From Marsupella aquatica (lineage: Eukaryota; Marchantiophyta), in NCBI GenBank assembly GCA_973895155.1, contig OZ316897.1, positions 19,158,001 through 19,222,000 on the forward strand: a stretch of DNA of 64,000 bases, in the 5' to 3' direction. Below are positions 24,239-35,456 of the stretch, in pieces. A model generated the notes under the pieces. The model saw nothing but the letters and a program-made list of their open reading frames with translations. It was not told the origin of the DNA and searched no databases. Every line of letters begins with the position of its first letter. The first letter of the stretch is position 1. Made by a program: the position numbers and the translations under genes.

Positions 24239-26208
24239 ATGGATTCCAGTGGAGCAAATGGAGGTGATAGGGCAGGGGTGAGTGAGAGTGGCAATGGGAA
24301 TGAAGGCAATGGGGAGCAGGAGAGGAATCGATGGACCGATTTGATGGCTGAGCACCTCAATGCAGCACAGTTGAGCCACTTAGATTTGACTACACCAGCA
24401 GGGATTGCTTCTTTGAGTGCAATCCTTGGGCAAGCCTTGCAAACGGGAGTAGATGCAGGGAACATTGCAAGGGAGGAGGAGCAAAGGAGTGCAGCTCAAC
24501 AAAAGGCAAGAGAGAAGAAGCGTAAGAAGGAGGAGAGGGCCAAGGCAGGAGTAGTCTCACCTGTTGCCCTAGAAAAGAAGAGGAGGAGAGAGGAACGAGA
24601 TGAGATAAGAGCACAGCGGGAGGAGCAGCGAAAGAAGGAGGAAGAGAGGAAGAAGCTGCCTATGATTGCCTTGATCGAAGGCATTCCTACTGAACTGGCA
24701 TACACCGGTTCAAAGAGCACTATCAGGCTTATGGTGCGCTCCAATTTTGCACGAGGAGTTGAGTGGGGGAAACTCAGCAAGGCAGACCAGAAGAAAGTAA
24801 TGAGTCAAATCAAAGATTCATTTCGAAATGGAGCAGAGATTGATGAACAGTGGCTTGCAGATAGAATTTCCAATTCAATGTCTCAAGCACGGTACCATGA
24901 TAGGAAGAAGGTAAGGGCCTACCTGGCAAACTTGGAGGAGTACAGAAACGTGAGGAGGCCACTGCAATTCACTGAGGACGTGTGGAATGCCTTTTACAAA
25001 GTGGAGGTGCAGATGAGAGCTGCCAGGAACCTTCTCTTCTGGAAGGAGATGGAAGCCAAGGCACAGAAGGCCGGGAAGTCCGACCGAGAGCTCAAGGCAA
25101 TGGCTGAGAAAGTGTCTCACATGCAACACATTGTGGATGAAGTGGGTGCACCACCCCAAAAATTCATCCTTGCAGCTGAGCGAGTCAGCAAACGGCCCAA
25201 GACCACGCACAAGATGGGCCAAGGTGGACTTCCCGGCCTCAAAGCACACTTTGTGAGTGGGCCCTCTCCTCTCCTCCCCTGCTTCTGTTTCCTTGCTTTC
25301 AATTGCTATCCAAACCTGCAATGCCCCCCCTGCATACCTCTTGTTTCTTTCTTACGGCCTGCCTTGTACTTTAGGTCACCTTGACACATTGCGTGCCTTA
25401 GAGATTTCTCGGAATTTTTTAAAAACAGAGTTTGCGAAGCTTTTGCGATGCGGGTTGCTTCGCAAATGTTTCGCAAAGTCTATCATGGCATTATTTAAAG
25501 TTGTAAATGCGAAGCTATTGCGAAATAACTCGCTTCGCAAACTACTTTGCAAACAGCCAATTTATTTGAATTTGCGAAGTGGGGAGTTTCGCAAGTGTGT
25601 ATTATGTTTTAAAAAAACCGCTAAGGGTTATTGAGCCCAGTTTTGTGTTAGGGGGCACCCTATTAGCACCTCCATGCATTTTTCTTGGGTTTATAGCATA
25701 TTAACCTCGATCTATTTTGGTTTTGGAATGTTTGGTTGTGGTAGTATAAGAGGTACCGCAGGAAGATAACAGCAAAAGAGATGGAGATAGGAGCTGCGCA
25801 TGGAGCCAAACATCTCTTTGACTTGGTTGACGCAGAGTTGGCGACTGTAAGTGCATGTATCCCCTTCAGTTTTTCCCACCCAATCCACTTATCTTTTCAT
25901 TCCGTAAACCTAAACCAATTGGCGTTGTGCTGTGCAAACAGGATGATGAGGATGCCAGTGATACCAGTAGCACCGATGAGAACAATGAGGGGACCACGAC
26001 AAAGGGGCCCAAGGTAGGAGGGAGTAGTGGATCTGGACCAGTAGGAGGAGTTTCCCAGCAGGAGGGGGAGGAAGAGGATGAGGACGAGGATGAGGAGGAA
26101 CCAGATGTGGAGGAGCAGCCAGCACCACCTCCTGTGCCACGTCCGGATCGTCGCAAGAGGGACAAGGGGAAGAGGCCGGCGACAAGGAGTAGGAGGACCC
26201 CATTCTAG
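24239..26208 (+). CDS. Charged coiled-coil CACTA accessory protein of element B (TnpA-like candidate)
   Basis: Exons are 24239-25252, 25745-25846 and 25942-26208, all with GT-AG borders and fitting phases, giving about 460 residues. The order is: Ser/Gly/Asn-rich start; a helical segment WTDLMAEHLNAAQLSHLDL; a long Lys/Glu/Arg coiled coil; a conserved body with STIRLMVRSNFARGVEWGKL, ISNSMSQARYHDRKKVRAY and RRPLQFTEDVWNAFYKVEV; HKMGQGGLPGLKAHF at the exon 1 end; YKRYRRKITAKEME in exon 2; and a strongly acidic then basic tail ending RRTPF. The HKxGQGGLPG-F block loosely resembles the HT-G-SF block of plant Ptta/En/Spm (Transposase_24) proteins; this similarity is weak. A role as a subterminal-repeat-binding partner of tnp2 fits its place but is inference. 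Confidence 0.75.
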
Positions 26209-26880
26209 AGCTTGGTGGTGTAGTGCCTATGGGATACCCATTTACTTAGTGTAGTATATAGTTTTGATATGGGTAGTCTTATAGGGACCTAGCTTGTCAT
26301 ATGACACCCATCTAGGGTTTAGGGTTTAGGAAACCCTAATTTTTGTGTACCTATCAATTTTCTATAAAGCAATTTTGATTCAGACCTCATTCTCCGTGTT
26401 GGACGACAAGACCCCAACCATAATTCAAAACTCTAAATCTAAACCCTAGCCTCAAGACATCTTGCGAAACCTATGCGAACACCCCAATTCGCATATTTAC
26501 CATATTGAAGGTATCGCAAACATTATGCAAACCACATACGTTCACAAAAATGCGAAGCCATGTTCATGGCATAACTACCATTAACTTAATATCGCAAACC
26601 GATTACCAAACTTCTGGGATTGCAAATATTTAACTGCTTGATTATTATCGCAAGCCTCTCGCGACGCCCACGGAGTCGCTTAAATGTGAGTCCTTTGCGA
26701 TTCTATTAGTGTCGCAAGTTGCGAAGGTCTTGCGAAAGACCGGATGCGAACCTTTGGGCTTCGCAGTTTGCGATTCTATTGCGATGCGCGATACTTCGCA
26801 AAGGCGAGTTTTGTTTTTTGATTTCCTTTGTTGTTTGCGATGCTTTCAAGTTCGCAAAAGGTGTGGGTAGTGTTGTAGTG
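26209..26880. repeat. Right subterminal region of element B
   Basis: Just after the coiled-coil gene a TAGGGTTTAGGGTTTAGG telobox run occurs near 26310. From 26460 to the terminus GCGAA/TTCGC motifs recur in both orientations, ending with TGTTGTAGTG at 26880. Confidence 0.8.
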
Positions 26881-27084
26881 ATTAGCACACATTGATGACC
26901 AGGGGGAGGAGGAGGACCCTAAGGATGAGGAGGAGGAGCAGGAGGGGCAGGAGGAGCTAGAGGAGCAGCAAGAGCAGGAGCGCCGACGGCCATCACGCAC
27001 CCGTCACCAACAGGATCCCCGGAAGGATAAGGGCAAGAAGCCAGCCAAGAAGCCAACCAAGAGGAGCCGCAAGAGCCCATTCTA

Positions 27085-27868
27085 GTTATTTTGTAGAGAT
27101 ACATGCATGAGAGTGACTTGTCATGCCAGAGCTTAGGGTAGGAAGAGGCAGCATAGGTTTAGAAGGGCGGACCTAGCATAAGATATTTCCCCCCTCTTGT
27201 CCATGTATAGGGTTCTTTGAAGCCCTATCATTTTGTTCATGCTTTTCCATTTTATAAAACAACAATTTTGCCTTCCACATTGGGTCCCAAGGAAAACCCC
27301 TCGCAAATAATGTATTGAATCCTCTGTGATCATAATTTTGCGAACCCTTTAAGAACTCATTCCCATCGCACAATATAAACCCCAAGGCGTCGCACTTTTT
27401 GAGTCAATTAACTTCAGAACTTCAGATCCAAATATGTCAGGTTTTTGTGATACTTCTAGGATCGCACTTTCCTAGTCGAAACCGTTCACAAACTTCTGAA
27501 ATCACCGGTATCGCTCTTTGTCATACAATCCCCATCAAAACAATTGACCAGTATCTTTTGCAAATATGATGTGATGGTAAATCCTTCTCAATATCGATGC
27601 CCGTGCGGGACGTGTGTGTGTATGTTTGCGAACCTTATGCGACGTATAATGGATCGCACAAGTATTGAATCTTGCGAACCTCTCAGCTTCGCAGTTTGCC
27701 ATGGTGTTGCGATGCCGTTGCGATGGTCCGCGTGCGAAGTTATTAGGTTCGCAAAGTGCGAAGGTGGTGCGATGCGCGTATGTTCGCAATGGCCAGAATT
27801 ATGAAAATCAGGGGCTTGTTAGTTGCGATGAGATTGTCTTCGCAAAACCGGCCGATAGTGTTGTAGTG
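27085..27868. repeat. Right subterminal region of element C
   Basis: The 3' flank of the split gene is followed from about 27290 by GCGAA/TTCGC motifs, densest at 27600-27850, up to TGTTGTAGTG at 27868. Sequence and layout mirror the right end of element B. Confidence 0.8.
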
Positions 27869-28350
27869 ATGATCTCTGTCCAATTCCTAACAAAGATAAT
27901 CTTTGTTTGATCAAAGGATACTGACAATCTTTATTAGGAATTGGACAGGGATGATCTCTATCCTCTACTTGGATAGAGATGATCTTTGTCCAATTCCTAA
28001 TAAAGATCATCTTTGTTTGATTAGAGGATACTGACGATCTTTATTAGGAATTGGACAGGGATCATCTCTATCCTCTACTTGGATAGGGATCATCTCTATC
28101 CAATTCCAAATAAAGATCCTCAGCATCCTCTGATAGAACAGTTTCGATCCTCTAGTTGGACATCCTCTATCGTCATTTTGGAAATAGATGATCCCTATCC
28201 AATTGGACAGGGATGATCTTTGTCCTCAGTTTGGACAAAGATCATCTCTATCCAATTCCTAATAAAGATCACTATCTTCTACTTGGACTCTACTTGGACA
28301 GGGATCATCTCTGTCCAATTGGACAGAGATGATCTCTGTCCACTGCACAA
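27869..28350. repeat. Palindromic GATGATCTCTGTCC-type repeat block
   Basis: Short blocks of the form GGACAGGGATGATCTCTATC alternate with AATTCCTAATAAAGATCATC over about 480 bp. Many units are near-palindromic around GATC. The block abuts the end of element C. A related minisatellite occurs at 29384-29835. Confidence 0.75.
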
Positions 28351-29383
28351 ATATTCAACTTGTTATCGAGATACTCACTTGGATTGAGCAATTGGAAGGC
28401 TCTGGAATCCTCGAGGGCCGTGTCTACCACATCCTCCAATGGAGGAGAGGTCTATCTCCTCTGTTGGCTCAACGACCAAAGACACATGAATAGGTCTAGA
28501 TGGATCCATCTTGTGACACGTGGTCGTATGGACACATGGAGGATCACAAAGCGTTAGATCTAGGGCAATTAACGTGGCGGCTAGGGCATAAACTCTAGTG
28601 TGAAGGCGGAGGTGGAGTGGGGCCTAGGGAGACTGGAAGCAAATGAGGCGGAGGAGCGAAGAAGGGGAGGAGGGAAGAAGAATGAGGCCCAAGTGGGACC
28701 TCTTGCCTCCTTTACCCCCCCACCAAGGCAAGGCAAGACCGACTCAACACGTGGGAGGCCGAGCTGCAAACCCTAAATGCAAGGCTGCGTAAATTGTGCC
28801 GCCCGACTTAGTTGTGTGGTGTGGGTGACCTAATCCACTCGACCCTAAACTCCGCCGCTACTTAAGGCTGATCACGCATCGCCTTATCCGTAAGAGTGAT
28901 CTTGAATAAATGGTATAAGATACTTGGGCGCTCCGGCTGGTCCTCATTTGGTATTTTCATTTCTAGATTTTCATTCAGTCTCTCAACCAGGTCCGTTCAT
29001 TACGGAGCCCCATTGAGCCATTCTTGTTTTCTAGACAAAACATCTAGTTTTAATTTCTTCCACACCCCTGAAGCATTTAGTTTACCAGCTTACTGAGAAC
29101 TACCCCTTCAACAAAGTATTTTATTACTTGGTTTGACAACATAAACTAAGTGAGTTTTGTGTTCAAGAATCATTTCCATTACAGGTAACTTTCAACTTAA
29201 TTATAGAATATTCCATTGGTATCAAATTTAGGAAAATTTGTATATCTAAGTTACTTAAGGTTGGGGTATCCAGCCCAACTCACGATTGGGATCATCTCAA
29301 TCAAACCTTTCTTTGGTCAAACATTAAATTAGTGTGTAGAGGTTAACTGTCCGTACAAGGGTCATCCCTGTTAGCTGTTTTGA
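28351..29383. other. Spacer without recognised gene
   Basis: A G/A-rich stretch at 28600-28700 and AT-rich unique sequence are seen. No open frame has a recognisable domain. Confidence 0.35.
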
Positions 29384-29835
29384 TAGGGATCATCCCTATG
29401 TGCTGTTTGGATAAGAATGATGTTTGTCCACCGTTTGGATAGAGATGATCCCTGTCCACCGTTTGGATAAGAATGATGTCTGTCCACCGTTTGGATAGAG
29501 ATGATCCCTGTCCACCGTTTGGATGGGGATGATCCCTGTCCACCATTTGGATGGGGATGATCCCTGTCCACCATTTGGATGGGGATGATCCCTGTCCGGA
29601 TTTTGGATAGGGACGATCCTAGTCCACCGTTTGGATAGGGATGATTCCTGTCCACCGTTTGGATAGCGATGATCTCTGTCCACCGTTTGGATATATGGGG
29701 ATGATCCCTGTCCGGCTTTTGGATAGATATGATCCCTGTCCACCATTTGGGTAGAGATGATCCCTGTTCACCATTTGGATGGGGATGATCCTTGTCCGCC
29801 ATTTGGATAGGGATGATCCTTGTCCGCCATTTGAG
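29384..29835. repeat. About 28-bp minisatellite, about 16 units
   Basis: Units of the type GATAGGGATGATCCCTGTCC plus ACCGTTTG recur head-to-tail. Each holds a palindromic core GGGATGATCCC or a variant. The minus-strand reading frames through it are translations of the repeat, not genes. Confidence 0.9.
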
Positions 29836-32581
29836 GTATTTGCTTTATGGGCCCCAATATGAAAGGTTTTACTTTCAGATAGGACCACTGAGTGATCCTA
29901 AGTGATCCAGACCTTGAATCATCCATCAGTTTATTTTCTTTTTATCCAGCATCCGAAAGTAAGTATAATTAGGGTTTATTTTGTTTATTGGGTTCAACAA
30001 AAACTTTCAGATTTCTCATGAACAACATTAGTGTTTTTAAATCCAATTTTGAGAGTTCAATTTTGAAGAAAAGATAGGGTTGTATTGGGGGTTGTATAAA
30101 CCCTGGGCCCTCACTCCGTGTAAAAGAAGTGGACCCCCTGCGATTGGGCCCTTTTCCTGTTTACCCCTTGTTATTTCTATTTTACTATTAAAAGTTCCTT
30201 TATTACCGGTAATAATTATAATTATTAGTTCAAAATTAATAAAAACTACCCTTTGAGCATTTGCACGTCCTAAACGTATTAGTTAAGACTGAGGGCCTAG
30301 GGTGTATAAATGAATTTTGGGAATATTGTTAGAATCCATGGCTGAAATTGCTTACAGCCAAATCAAAAATATACAAGGAGTTTGAAAGAAGTGAACAGGT
30401 AAGCCTTTATTATTATACTGACGAAGCCACTGACAAGTAAGAAAAAAATGGCTACTTTTGACTTATCCATGTAATTGTCAACTATGACAATGTATGTAAT
30501 ACTGGATCCTTCAAAACCTATGATGAGCACATGCGCTCTTACAAAAAGGGTGTCCGGTATCAAAAATGTGTACATATATAAGGAATCACTACATTTGCAA
30601 CACATTATTTCTTTCTATGCAATATTTGTGTGAGCCCCTTCATGGTTGGATCGCTTGCATTCTAGGTAATGTGACTACATGCTATCCTCAACATTACATT
30701 TAATTGGGCATTGTAGCATCCTCAAGCTGTGGAGTGATAGTGTCAAAGATTTGGGCTCACTACGAGATCATCAAGGATGCGTCCCTCGTCCTTGCGTTCG
30801 CCATCAGACTAAAAAATTGGCTCATCATCTGGAGTGTCGGTCCATGCAGCCTCCGCTTCAATCTGCAGTGATTGTCAATACATGCATGTCCCCGTCAATA
30901 ATTGATGACCATAAGAAAACTCATATATACAATACATTTCTATATCCTTCGTGCTTGGAAATAATACATGTTTCTTTGCAAAATTGTCAGTACATGAGTG
31001 TGCTTTCTTGTAGATGGCAACCATGTTGGGTATATATGTTTGAATGGTCTTTACCTTTCGTTCTGCCTTCCACTCTGGTACTCATTGTCCCCCATAGTCT
31101 GAAAGAGTGGCCAGCCGTGCTTTCCCTCCCACAAAAGACTATCACATTTACAACACACCCAACAACACATCCACTTCAGAGCATCTTCAGAAAGCCATTG
31201 CACCGCCATGGCATGCATCATGGACTTCAATTGCAAAGTAGTTGCCCTCCAATGGTTCAAAGAAATTCCTTAGAGCTGTGGCAGTTCGGGATAATCTTCC
31301 AACTTGAAATTTATCCAAGTGGGGCATACCCATCGTCTTCAATGTCATTCAGAGCATTGGTGGTCCAGTTATATATGTAATTTGAATGCGGCCATTGCAA
31401 AATCAAGGCTTGCAAGCAAGCCCAGTATCGATCGTTAGTTAAACTGCCCCAAGCATGGAAACCCACATTAACCATGATGAGTTCAAAGAACATAAATGAA
31501 TATGTTCTTGGGTGGAACAATAGGTTGGGGATGTTCTACATAGTTTTCTTCAAATCGTTTGACAAACTTGGTTTGAGTCGCTGCCCTGCACCATTCACAT
31601 TTCAACAATAAGCAGGTGGGGCACACAATGAAAAATGAATCAATACTAGGTACCAATTGTTTAACAAATTCTGGATCACTTCATCTGCCTTTTAGCCATG
31701 CTCCACCGCTGTCACAGTGACCCCATTGCGTTGGCGACATTGGTTAATAATGCTTTTAACCACCTGGCTGTTTTTGGCAAGTAGCATTCCTCATCTCATG
31801 CTGGTGTTGTGCAAGTGGATCTTTTGTATACAATGATCTTGGGGTTCCATCACTAAGGAGTCTATGCATTTTGTATACATGGCAGCCATATGTCCACAGG
31901 TTTTTGAAGGCAAAATTTTTGCAAGGCAGCATCTTGCACCCCCTCTTTAGCTCGGCAAGTCACGTCTGACTCCTGCTCAAAACTCACATACATTAATTTG
32001 TTTGCAACTTGTAATGCAACAAGCTAGCCAAATCAGAAATCATATGCAATCTCACCAGTTTGTAGTGCACACAAAGTTCACCTAAGCCTTTGGGTCGTAA
32101 TTCCCCTTTGGAGACGGTGGATGTATTTGAGGTCCTTCATCATTTGTGGAGGTGGTGTTGGAAACCTGATGCTCTGTATTGTCTGATAGGATCCCTCACG
32201 CTTCTTGCCATACATCTGGGTTGCTCCCTATATTGGACCTCAACCTTTGCTCTTTGGAGAGTAAACCGCGTTCGTTGAACAAGGGCATCAACCTCAGGGG
32301 TTTCACTTCCACAAAAATGGTACATCACGTGCGACAAACTATATAGGGTCATTTCATTGGCTGAAAGGGAAGACTTAAGAATTTTCTGAGAAGAACAATA
32401 GGGTCTTTTAAATCAAAATTTGAGAACATAAGAACATTAGGGTCCTTATAACCAAATTTTTGGAGAATATTCCAACTTTATAGGGGTTGAAAAATAATAT
32501 TGTTTCTTACATTTTAGTGGGTCCGAGGCCTAAAAAAGTTGTAGGTGATGGGGAGACATCCATATAGTAAGACCCACAAAA
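29836..32581. other. Spacer, possibly with decayed coding remnants
   Basis: Minus-strand frames at 31051-31260 and 31311-31520 encode coherent-looking, Trp-rich peptides (for example YSFMFFELIMVNVGFHAWG), but they are separated by stops and I recognise no family. They may be remnants of one old gene. The plus-strand frame across 30679-31380 is probably its antisense shadow. Nothing else is supported. Confidence 0.25.
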
Positions 32582-35456
32582 CATAGTGACAAACCAAACG
32601 GGAAGTGTGACCACCCAACGAGAAGTGTGTTTTGGATTTTACCAAAAATGACAAAAAATCTCATAAATTTATCTAAAAAACATGAATTCTAGTAAGAATC
32701 CAAAATTGGATTCAACATTGGATTCAAACTCGAGATACTTTCTAACCAAAACTAGAAAATCTCTATAATTGATAACTTCCTAGCTAACACTTCATCTCTA
32801 AAATGAGGGAAAACTCCGAAACGCCTAAAACAACAATTTCCAAGTCCTCTCTCTGAAAGCTCAATCAAGGCGTCTCAAAACACACCAAAAACAAAAAACG
32901 CCGATCGTCAATCCAGTAGTGCAAAACAAAATGGGATACCGCGTATCCCACTTTGCATTCATTCAAAGAAAATCAATCAACAACATGCTAAGTCAACTGT
33001 TTGGTGGACACATTTACCAGAAAGGGTAACCGATTTGAATATTTACTAAGCGTAAAAACACCTACCACAAAACATTTCCTCCAAACCATGGTTGATCCTC
33101 ACAGTCAGTTAAGTTAACCCAAGCACATTTTGGGGTCAAAATGCAATTTGAATACAAAGTTAGCTCCAAGTATCCAATCTGGTATTTAACCTCCAAATAC
33201 TCGATCGCCACGCCGTGCGCTTGGAAATTGAGGGTTTGAATACCAATAGGGATCCACGTATCCCATTTTTTTGAACAAGTCCAAAAATAACCCTCTCAAA
33301 ACCAAGGATGAATACCAAATGGGATCTAGCCAAAATTTGCCCTTGCCGCACCTTGCACCTCAATTAATATTGAGGTTTGAATACCAATACGGATCCACGG
33401 ATCCCATTTGATATTCACCCGCCAAAATTTGCCCTTACCACACCTTGCACCTCAATATTGAGGTTTGAATATCGACACGGATCCATACTGACACGGATCC
33501 ATGAGTCCCATTTGTTGACTCAACTCCAAAACAATTTTGGATTTTTCCTTGCTCAGCACAACCCCAATCACATCCATTTTTTACTCTTTCAAAATATGTA
33601 GGACCAATCAACAGACCTACCTAAAAATGGAGGCAAGTACCAAGTGGGTTTGTGGATCTCAACTCAGATTCAAAGTCTCGGATTGGCACTCGGTCACAAG
33701 TCACTCATCCATTTTCACATTTGGTCTTTGTAAAATTCTAATCACTCTTTGTAAAGTTCTTAATTTGTAAAATAACATGTTCTTATACCAAATGGGATAA
33801 AACAATATGTTCTTATACCAAATGTGGGATCCATGGATCCCACTTGGTATTCATACAAGATTTTATGACTTTTTCCTTTCTAGATTTGTGAAATAACATG
33901 TTTGAATACTACATGGGATACTTGGTATCCCACTTGGTATTCCTCTTGAAGTTTTGACCATTTGTGATCTTTTAAGAAATGCAATCTAATTGTTTCGCAA
34001 GATTTTGTCTGATCTCAAATTTTTTCTTTTTCTATTTTTGTAGCACCGAGTAAATTGACTGAAGAGTCTCAAGCTCTCCTTTCTAACGATATCAATTATA
34101 AGGAATTTGGATAAATACTGATAAAGATATGGCTTCCAAAGCGTGAGAGGGTACAAATTAAACTTAAGTTTTTGAAATTTTGTAATTTCACCCCACAACT
34201 TAATGTGATCATATCTTAATCAATTTTTCATCATTTTCATATCAATTCTTGTCACAACTAGTGATGAAGATGTTAAGTATGAATTTGGATCATTTCAAGA
34301 TTCTCAAGCAACTAAATAGGGTCTTTGGATTTGACTTTGAAAAAACAATTGAAAGCTTAGGGGCTCAAAGTTAAGAATGACCCGGTATTCACTAGTTTTG
34401 GATTGAATTTCTCAATTTATGGCTTGTGCATTCCAAAAAGCCTCATATCCTTGGATTGAATGCAAAGTAGGATACATGGTATCCCATTTCGTATTCAACT
34501 CCTGAACTTACGGCTTGTGCATTCTCACTCATCATTTGGTTCATCATTGTGTTTATTGTGAGATACCCAATGGGATACCATGTATCCCACTTCACATTCA
34601 ACCTCTGCCTTTTAGACCTAACATGGGATATATTCAGAGGTTGAATACCAAATGGGATACGCGGTATCCCACTTTGCATTCAACATTGAATTTCTATCTT
34701 TTGATTCTAAAATGCGTGTGATTCACCGGTTGAATCCGAAATGGGATACGCGGTATCCCATTTTGCATTCAACCTTGAATTTCTTGCATTTCGCACCTAA
34801 ATGCTTCATATTCAGAGGTTGAATGCAAAGTGGATATGGGGTATCCCACTTTGCGTCCAACCTCATTTTTTCACGTTTATGATACCCAAACTGGATTTTT
34901 GATGATTGAATCCCAAATGGGATACGCCGTATCCCATTTGTGATTTGTCCTCATCATTTCCAAAAAGATATATCCTTCTCACTTGTTCAGATTCTAGTTT
35001 GATTTGGGGGGATACGAATTTGCATAGAGAGTGTGGATTCTTGGGGGAGCAAGAGGATGCGGGGGCGAGAAGAAATGAGTGGAAAATTTTGATCATGGCT
35101 CTTCTAGTTGTAGTTTGCCCCCATCGTGGTCAATTTCTAACTGCAATTTCATCGCAGCCAGTTAAAAGTTACTATTAAAAACAAATCTAGGAAAATTCTT
35201 GATGGGTAAAATGACCTTGCCCCTTTTAATGCGTTTGTTGTTTTTTCTTTTTGGAAAACCGCGGTGGGATCCAAAATGGAATACGCTGTATCCCAGCTTC
35301 GGATTCAAGTCATTTTTCCTCATTTTTAAAATCTAAAATCTGGGTTTTTAGAGGGAATACCAATTCTGTATCCAATACGTTTTTGCCTTAGAATTTTTTT
35401 CCGCCGCGGGCAAAATGAGAAGTACGGTCACACTTCTCGTTTGGTCCGTCACTATG
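32582..35456. mobile_element. 2.9-kb non-coding element with 31-bp terminal inverted repeats
   Basis: The left end, CATAGTGACAAACCAAACGG and onward to 32612, matches the reverse complement of 35426-35456 at 28 of 31 bases by eye. The inside has no gene. It carries about a dozen copies of a palindrome related to TGGGATACGCGGTATCCCA (seen near 32933, 33826, 33911, 34468, 34571, 34658, 34742, 34828, 34917 and 35278), each usually flanked by arms resembling GGTTGAATACCAAA and its complement. No target duplication could be identified with confidence, so the exact termini and class are uncertain. It looks like a non-autonomous DNA transposon. Confidence 0.65.
34440..34940. repeat. About 86-bp array of 46-bp palindromes
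   Basis: Six consecutive palindromes are spaced 103, 87, 84, 86 and 89 bp apart. The core is TGGGATACGCGGTATCCCA or a near variant, and the outer arms read GTTGAAT(A/G)C(C/A)AA with the complement on the other side. Each could fold into a hairpin of about 20 bp. Confidence 0.85.

Larger units (their letters stand above)
17159..26880. mobile_element. Complete CACTA element B, 9722 bp
   Basis: The left end is CACTACAACA followed by TTTTGCGAA about 20 bases in. The right end is the inverted counterpart (CACTACAACA, then CCTTTTGCGAA). The intervening bases differ, so the perfect inverted repeat is only about ten bases, plus the shared TTTTGCGAA. Contents from left to right are: subterminal GCGAA repeats; minus-strand tnp2; a minus-strand SET ORF in the first intron of that unit; a telobox-rich divergent intergenic region; a plus-strand coiled-coil gene; and the right subterminal GCGAA repeats. 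All three coding units read without frame breaks, so the element may be autonomous. It is younger than element C, which it interrupts. Confidence 0.93.
17156..26883. repeat. 3-bp target-site duplication ATT flanking element B
   Basis: ATT at 17156-17158 directly precedes CACTACAACA, and ATT at 26881-26883 directly follows TGTTGTAGTG. Three-base duplications are the rule for CACTA insertions. The flanks join in frame to restore one exon of the outer gene, which confirms both ends. Confidence 0.93.
15318..27084 (+). pseudogene. Charged coiled-coil CACTA protein of element C, split by B
   Basis: Exons are 15318-16341, 16813-16914 (102 bp) and 17009-17158 continuing at 26884-27084. The last exon is interrupted by the 9.7-kb element B; after its removal, and counting the ATT duplication once, the frame continues through an acidic stretch to a basic end KRSRKSPF and stop. 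The N-terminus is Gly/Ser-rich, then Lys/Glu/Arg coiled coil, then a conserved body (STIKQIITSNFSRGMQWGK; ISNSMSQMQYHDR; LGQGGLPGLKSHF). Three other lesions are seen against the intact homologue at 24239-26208: a 1-base loss near 15887, an in-frame TAG near 16190, and an extra G in a nine-G run at 17094-17102. It was probably a TnpA-like accessory protein; no function is proven. Confidence 0.75.
13429..27868 (+). mobile_element. CACTA element C (outer host of D and B), partial
   Basis: The right terminus TGTTGTAGTG ends at 27868, matching the termini of element B, and GCGAA-type repeats precede it as in B. Element C contains its own plus-strand gene (15318-27084, split by B) and, at 13431-13630, sequence homologous to the 5' exons of element B's minus-strand unit (compare 23092-23335). 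Its tnp2 and SET part would therefore lie left of the D insertion, outside the window. ATG at 27869-27871 may be the target duplication; this cannot be confirmed without the left end. Confidence 0.8.

Noticed and set aside
25866-26203. Minus-strand Ser/Pro-rich frames
   Set aside because: Antisense shadows of the acidic tail of the coiled-coil gene.
29371-29888. Minus-strand frames of 67-143 codons
   Set aside because: They are translations of the 28-bp minisatellite in three phases.
30679-31380. Plus-strand 233-codon open frame
   Set aside because: Composition is erratic and the opposite strand carries more protein-like peptides; no domain or splice context.
34440-34940. CRISPR-like array
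   Set aside because: Spacing is regular, but repeats and spacers both drift, units are palindromic and the genome is a plant's.
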